From CAVSWT01 sp963777515 (GTDB lineage Bacteria; Bacteroidota; Ignavibacteria; Ignavibacteriales; Ignavibacteriaceae), in assembly GCA_963777515.1 (NCBI GenBank), contig CAVZQU010000013.1:62001-126000 (forward strand): a stretch of DNA of 64,000 nucleotides. The letters run 5' to 3'. The position numbers and the translations under genes were made by a program. Numbering within the stretch: position 1 is the first letter of the stretch; each line of letters opens with the position of its first letter. The notes beneath the pieces were generated by a model that had not been told where the DNA came from, made no database searches, and worked only from the letters and a program-made list of their open reading frames with translations. Of this stretch, positions 62,167-64,000 are shown piece after piece.

Positions 62167-64000
62167 TTAAAGGATTAATTTTTTTGTGCTTATAAAATCA
62201 CCGGCTTGAATCCTGTAGAAATAAATTCCGCTGGCAAGCTTTGTTGCATTAAATTTTACTTTATAATTGCCTGCAGTTTTTTCTTTATTTAATAATTTGA
62301 TTACTTCATTACCCAATACATCATAGATTGTTAAAGTAACAAAGGAAGTTTTTGCAATTGAATAATTTATTGTTGTAGTCGGATTAAATGGATTTGGATA
62401 GTTCTGATAAAGCGCGAAAATTTTTGGCGTTTCGTTATCATATATCCCTTCAATAATTTCCGTACTGGTAGTAAAATTGGCAATCAAAGAGAAATCACTT
62501 TCCCCAGAAGTATCCTCAGCGCTAACATGCCAATAATATTTTGTATTAGCATCCAGAGGATTATTTAATTGCATCGATGTATCGGTTAAAGTTGTATCAA
62601 AAGCTACAGATGCAAAGGTACTATCAGATGATATTTGAAAATGATATTTTTTTGCAAAATTAGAAGTATGCCAAATTACAGTAGCTTTTCGATAAACTCC
62701 AGTCATACCATTCGGTGAAATTACTAATGGCATTAATGGAATCGGATCTAAAGTTTTAAAGCTTTTTTCAGAACTTACAAAATAGTTAGATGAAGTAAAG
62801 TTTCTCCCAGAAATCCTATAATAATATGAGGTATGTGAATTTAAATTATTTATATGAGAAAAGATTTGTGTTGTTGTATCTCCGTCTACATTATTAGGAA
62901 CAGCATCTATACTATCAGTATAAACACCGGAATTTGTGCCATATAAAAATCGAACTGAAGTGTTATTTCCAAAAGGGAAAACCAAACCATTTAAAACAAC
63001 CGAACTGTCACTGATTTTTGTTTCTTGAAGTGGACTTGCATATGAAGTGCTTCCAGGTAGCAAGCGTGCAAGAACTATATTCATCCCATTGACACTAAAA
63101 GAAAATCCACCTATGATTATCTTTCCATTTGCTTGTAAAACAGCAGACTGTCCAAAGTAACTAACATTAAATTCGTTTTCTGATGGAAATGTAAAAGACC
63201 CAACGTCGGCGAAGGTACTATCGAAAGTACCTGATGCATTAAAGCGGGCAATTGCAAAACCAAATTGTATATTCTCAGAAATACCGCCAACCAAGATTTT
63301 TCCATCTTTTTGAATGACAATTGATGCCCCTATATCAACTTTGCCATCGCTGCCATTAAAATTTGTTCTGATATTCCCTTCATTGCCAAATGTATTATCA
63401 ATTGCACCATCTGAATTATACCTAGTAAGAATTAATGAATATCTTGAATTTCTATATGAATTACCTGTTATTATTATTTTTCCATTTGATTGTATTGCTA
63501 AATCTGATGCGGCAACTAAAGAATCACTTCCTTCTGGTAATGTTATTATAGTACCTTTAGTTCCGAATGTATTATCTAAAGAGCCATTAATATTATATCG
63601 TGCCAATGAAATTGCATATCCTGAACTGAAATGTGAGTTCCCTGCAACTACTATTTTTCCATCTTTTTGGATTGCTACAGAATTTGCTACATCTTGAGTC
63701 CCATCTCCTCCGTTAATCGTTGTTCTTATAGTCCCATTGGACCCGAAAGTATTATCAAGTGTTCCGTTTGTATTATAACGAGATAACGCGTATGAAATAT
63801 TTGATGCCTTTTGCGAAATTCCGACGACCACTATTTTACCATCAGGTTGAATTGCTATTGAATTAGCTTTATCATAAGTTCCATCTCCACCGTTAATTGA
63901 TGTTATCACTGTCCCATTATTCCCAAATGTATTGTCATATTCTCCATCTTTATTATACCTTATAACTCCAAAAGAACTACCTGAGTTTGTATTAGAGTAT
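62167..64000 (-). CDS. T9SS-secreted delta-60 repeat protein, 5' end outside the window
   Basis: At least 611 residues, open to the window edge; the GTG at 63909 is internal. At least six delta-60 repeats of about 50 residues (AIQPDGKIVVVGISQK, then ALSRYNTNGTLDNTFGSNGTI and variants), which probably build a beta-propeller. Then a fibronectin III pair (SPLQETKISDSSVVLNGLV; PNGMTGVYRKATVIWHTSNF) and a type A T9SS sorting domain (LYQNYPNPFNPTTTINYS to STKKLIL). The frame is intact here, in contrast to the gene downstream. Surface role unknown. Confidence 0.85.
   Translation of the reverse strand, partial: YSNTNSGSSFGVIRYNKDGEYDNTFGNNGTVITSINGGDGTYDKANSIAIQPDGKIVVVGISQKASNISYALSRYNTNGTLDNTFGSNGTIRTTINGGDGTQDVANSVAIQKDGKIVVAGNSHFSSGYAISLARYNINGSLDNTFGTKGTIITLPEGSDSLVAASDLAIQSNGKIIITGNSYRNSRYSLILTRYNSDGAIDNTFGNEGNIRTNFNGSDGKVDIGASIVIQKDGKILVGGISENIQFGFAIARFNASGTFDSTFADVGSFTFPSENEFNVSYFGQSAVLQANGKIIIGGFSFSVNGMNIVLARLLPGSTSYASPLQETKISDSSVVLNGLVFPFGNNTSVRFLYGTNSGVYTDSIDAVPNNVDGDTTTQIFSHINNLNSHTSYYYRISGRNFTSSNYFVSSEKSFKTLDPIPLMPLVISPNGMTGVYRKATVIWHTSNFAKKYHFQISSDSTFASVAFDTTLTDTSMQLNNPLDANTKYYWHVSAEDTSGESDFSLIANFTTSTEIIEGIYDNETPKIFALYQNYPNPFNPTTTINYSIAKTSFVTLTIYDVLGNEVIKLLNKEKTAGNYKVKFNATKLASGIYFYRIQAGDFISTKKLIL

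Overview
The window is AT-rich chromosomal DNA from a member of the Bacteroidota/Chlorobiota/Ignavibacteriota group, and Ignavibacteria fits best. Several large secreted proteins end in a type A type IX secretion (T9SS) sorting domain with the NYPNPFNPSTTIK signature common in Ignavibacteria. The window also has a TonB receptor / T9SS cargo / PorV-like triad, a short primary sigma factor without region 1.1, and promoters of the Bacteroidetes form (TTTG, about 20 bp, TAnnTTTG). No phage, transposon or CRISPR array was seen.

Layout. 0-8 kb: TonB receptor (5' end missing), secreted T9SS cargo, PorV/PorQ-like protein, small outer-membrane barrel. 8-11.5 kb: PEP carboxylase and a HAD hydrolase. 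11.7-15.9 kb: a histidine kinase/response regulator operon followed by two exported proteins; all three transcription units carry a TGAC(A/T) box where the -33 promoter element should be. 16-33.5 kb: secreted and envelope enzymes (lytic transglycosylase, M49-like, M28 and M64 peptidases, golvesin-domain lipoprotein, BNR-propeller protein) with TraB and the primary sigma factor between them. 33.5-38.4 kb: FKBP isomerase, NTF2-like protein, WG-repeat protein, AsmA-like protein. 38.7-41.7 kb: four-subunit 2-oxoacid:ferredoxin oxidoreductase plus a small helical protein. Then an initiator tRNA-Met with its own promoter and terminator, a patatin, three small unknown genes, two paralogous STAS proteins flanking a large propeller protein, and a cation-efflux transporter.

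49.8-55.7 kb is the most unusual part. A leftward operon encodes TlpA-like thioredoxin, a DUF4266 lipoprotein, a DUF3570 protein, a Tat-exported NusG-II protein and ApbE. It diverges from a rightward pair encoding a PduS-like flavin/Fe-S protein and a PduT-like bacterial microcompartment shell protein. The DUF3570 protein carries two copies of DxxTAAS, which resembles the ApbE flavin-attachment motif. 55.7-64 kb holds three large T9SS-secreted surface proteins (FG-GAP, two-component-propeller/PQQ, and delta-60 repeats).

A second feature is structural. About thirty single-base frame breaks interrupt otherwise well-conserved genes, almost all of them one extra base in the coding direction, often in a 2-6 nt homopolymer, and clustered in a few stretches. 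This looks more like uncorrected sequence error than decay, so broken genes are given here as whole genes with the break positions noted.
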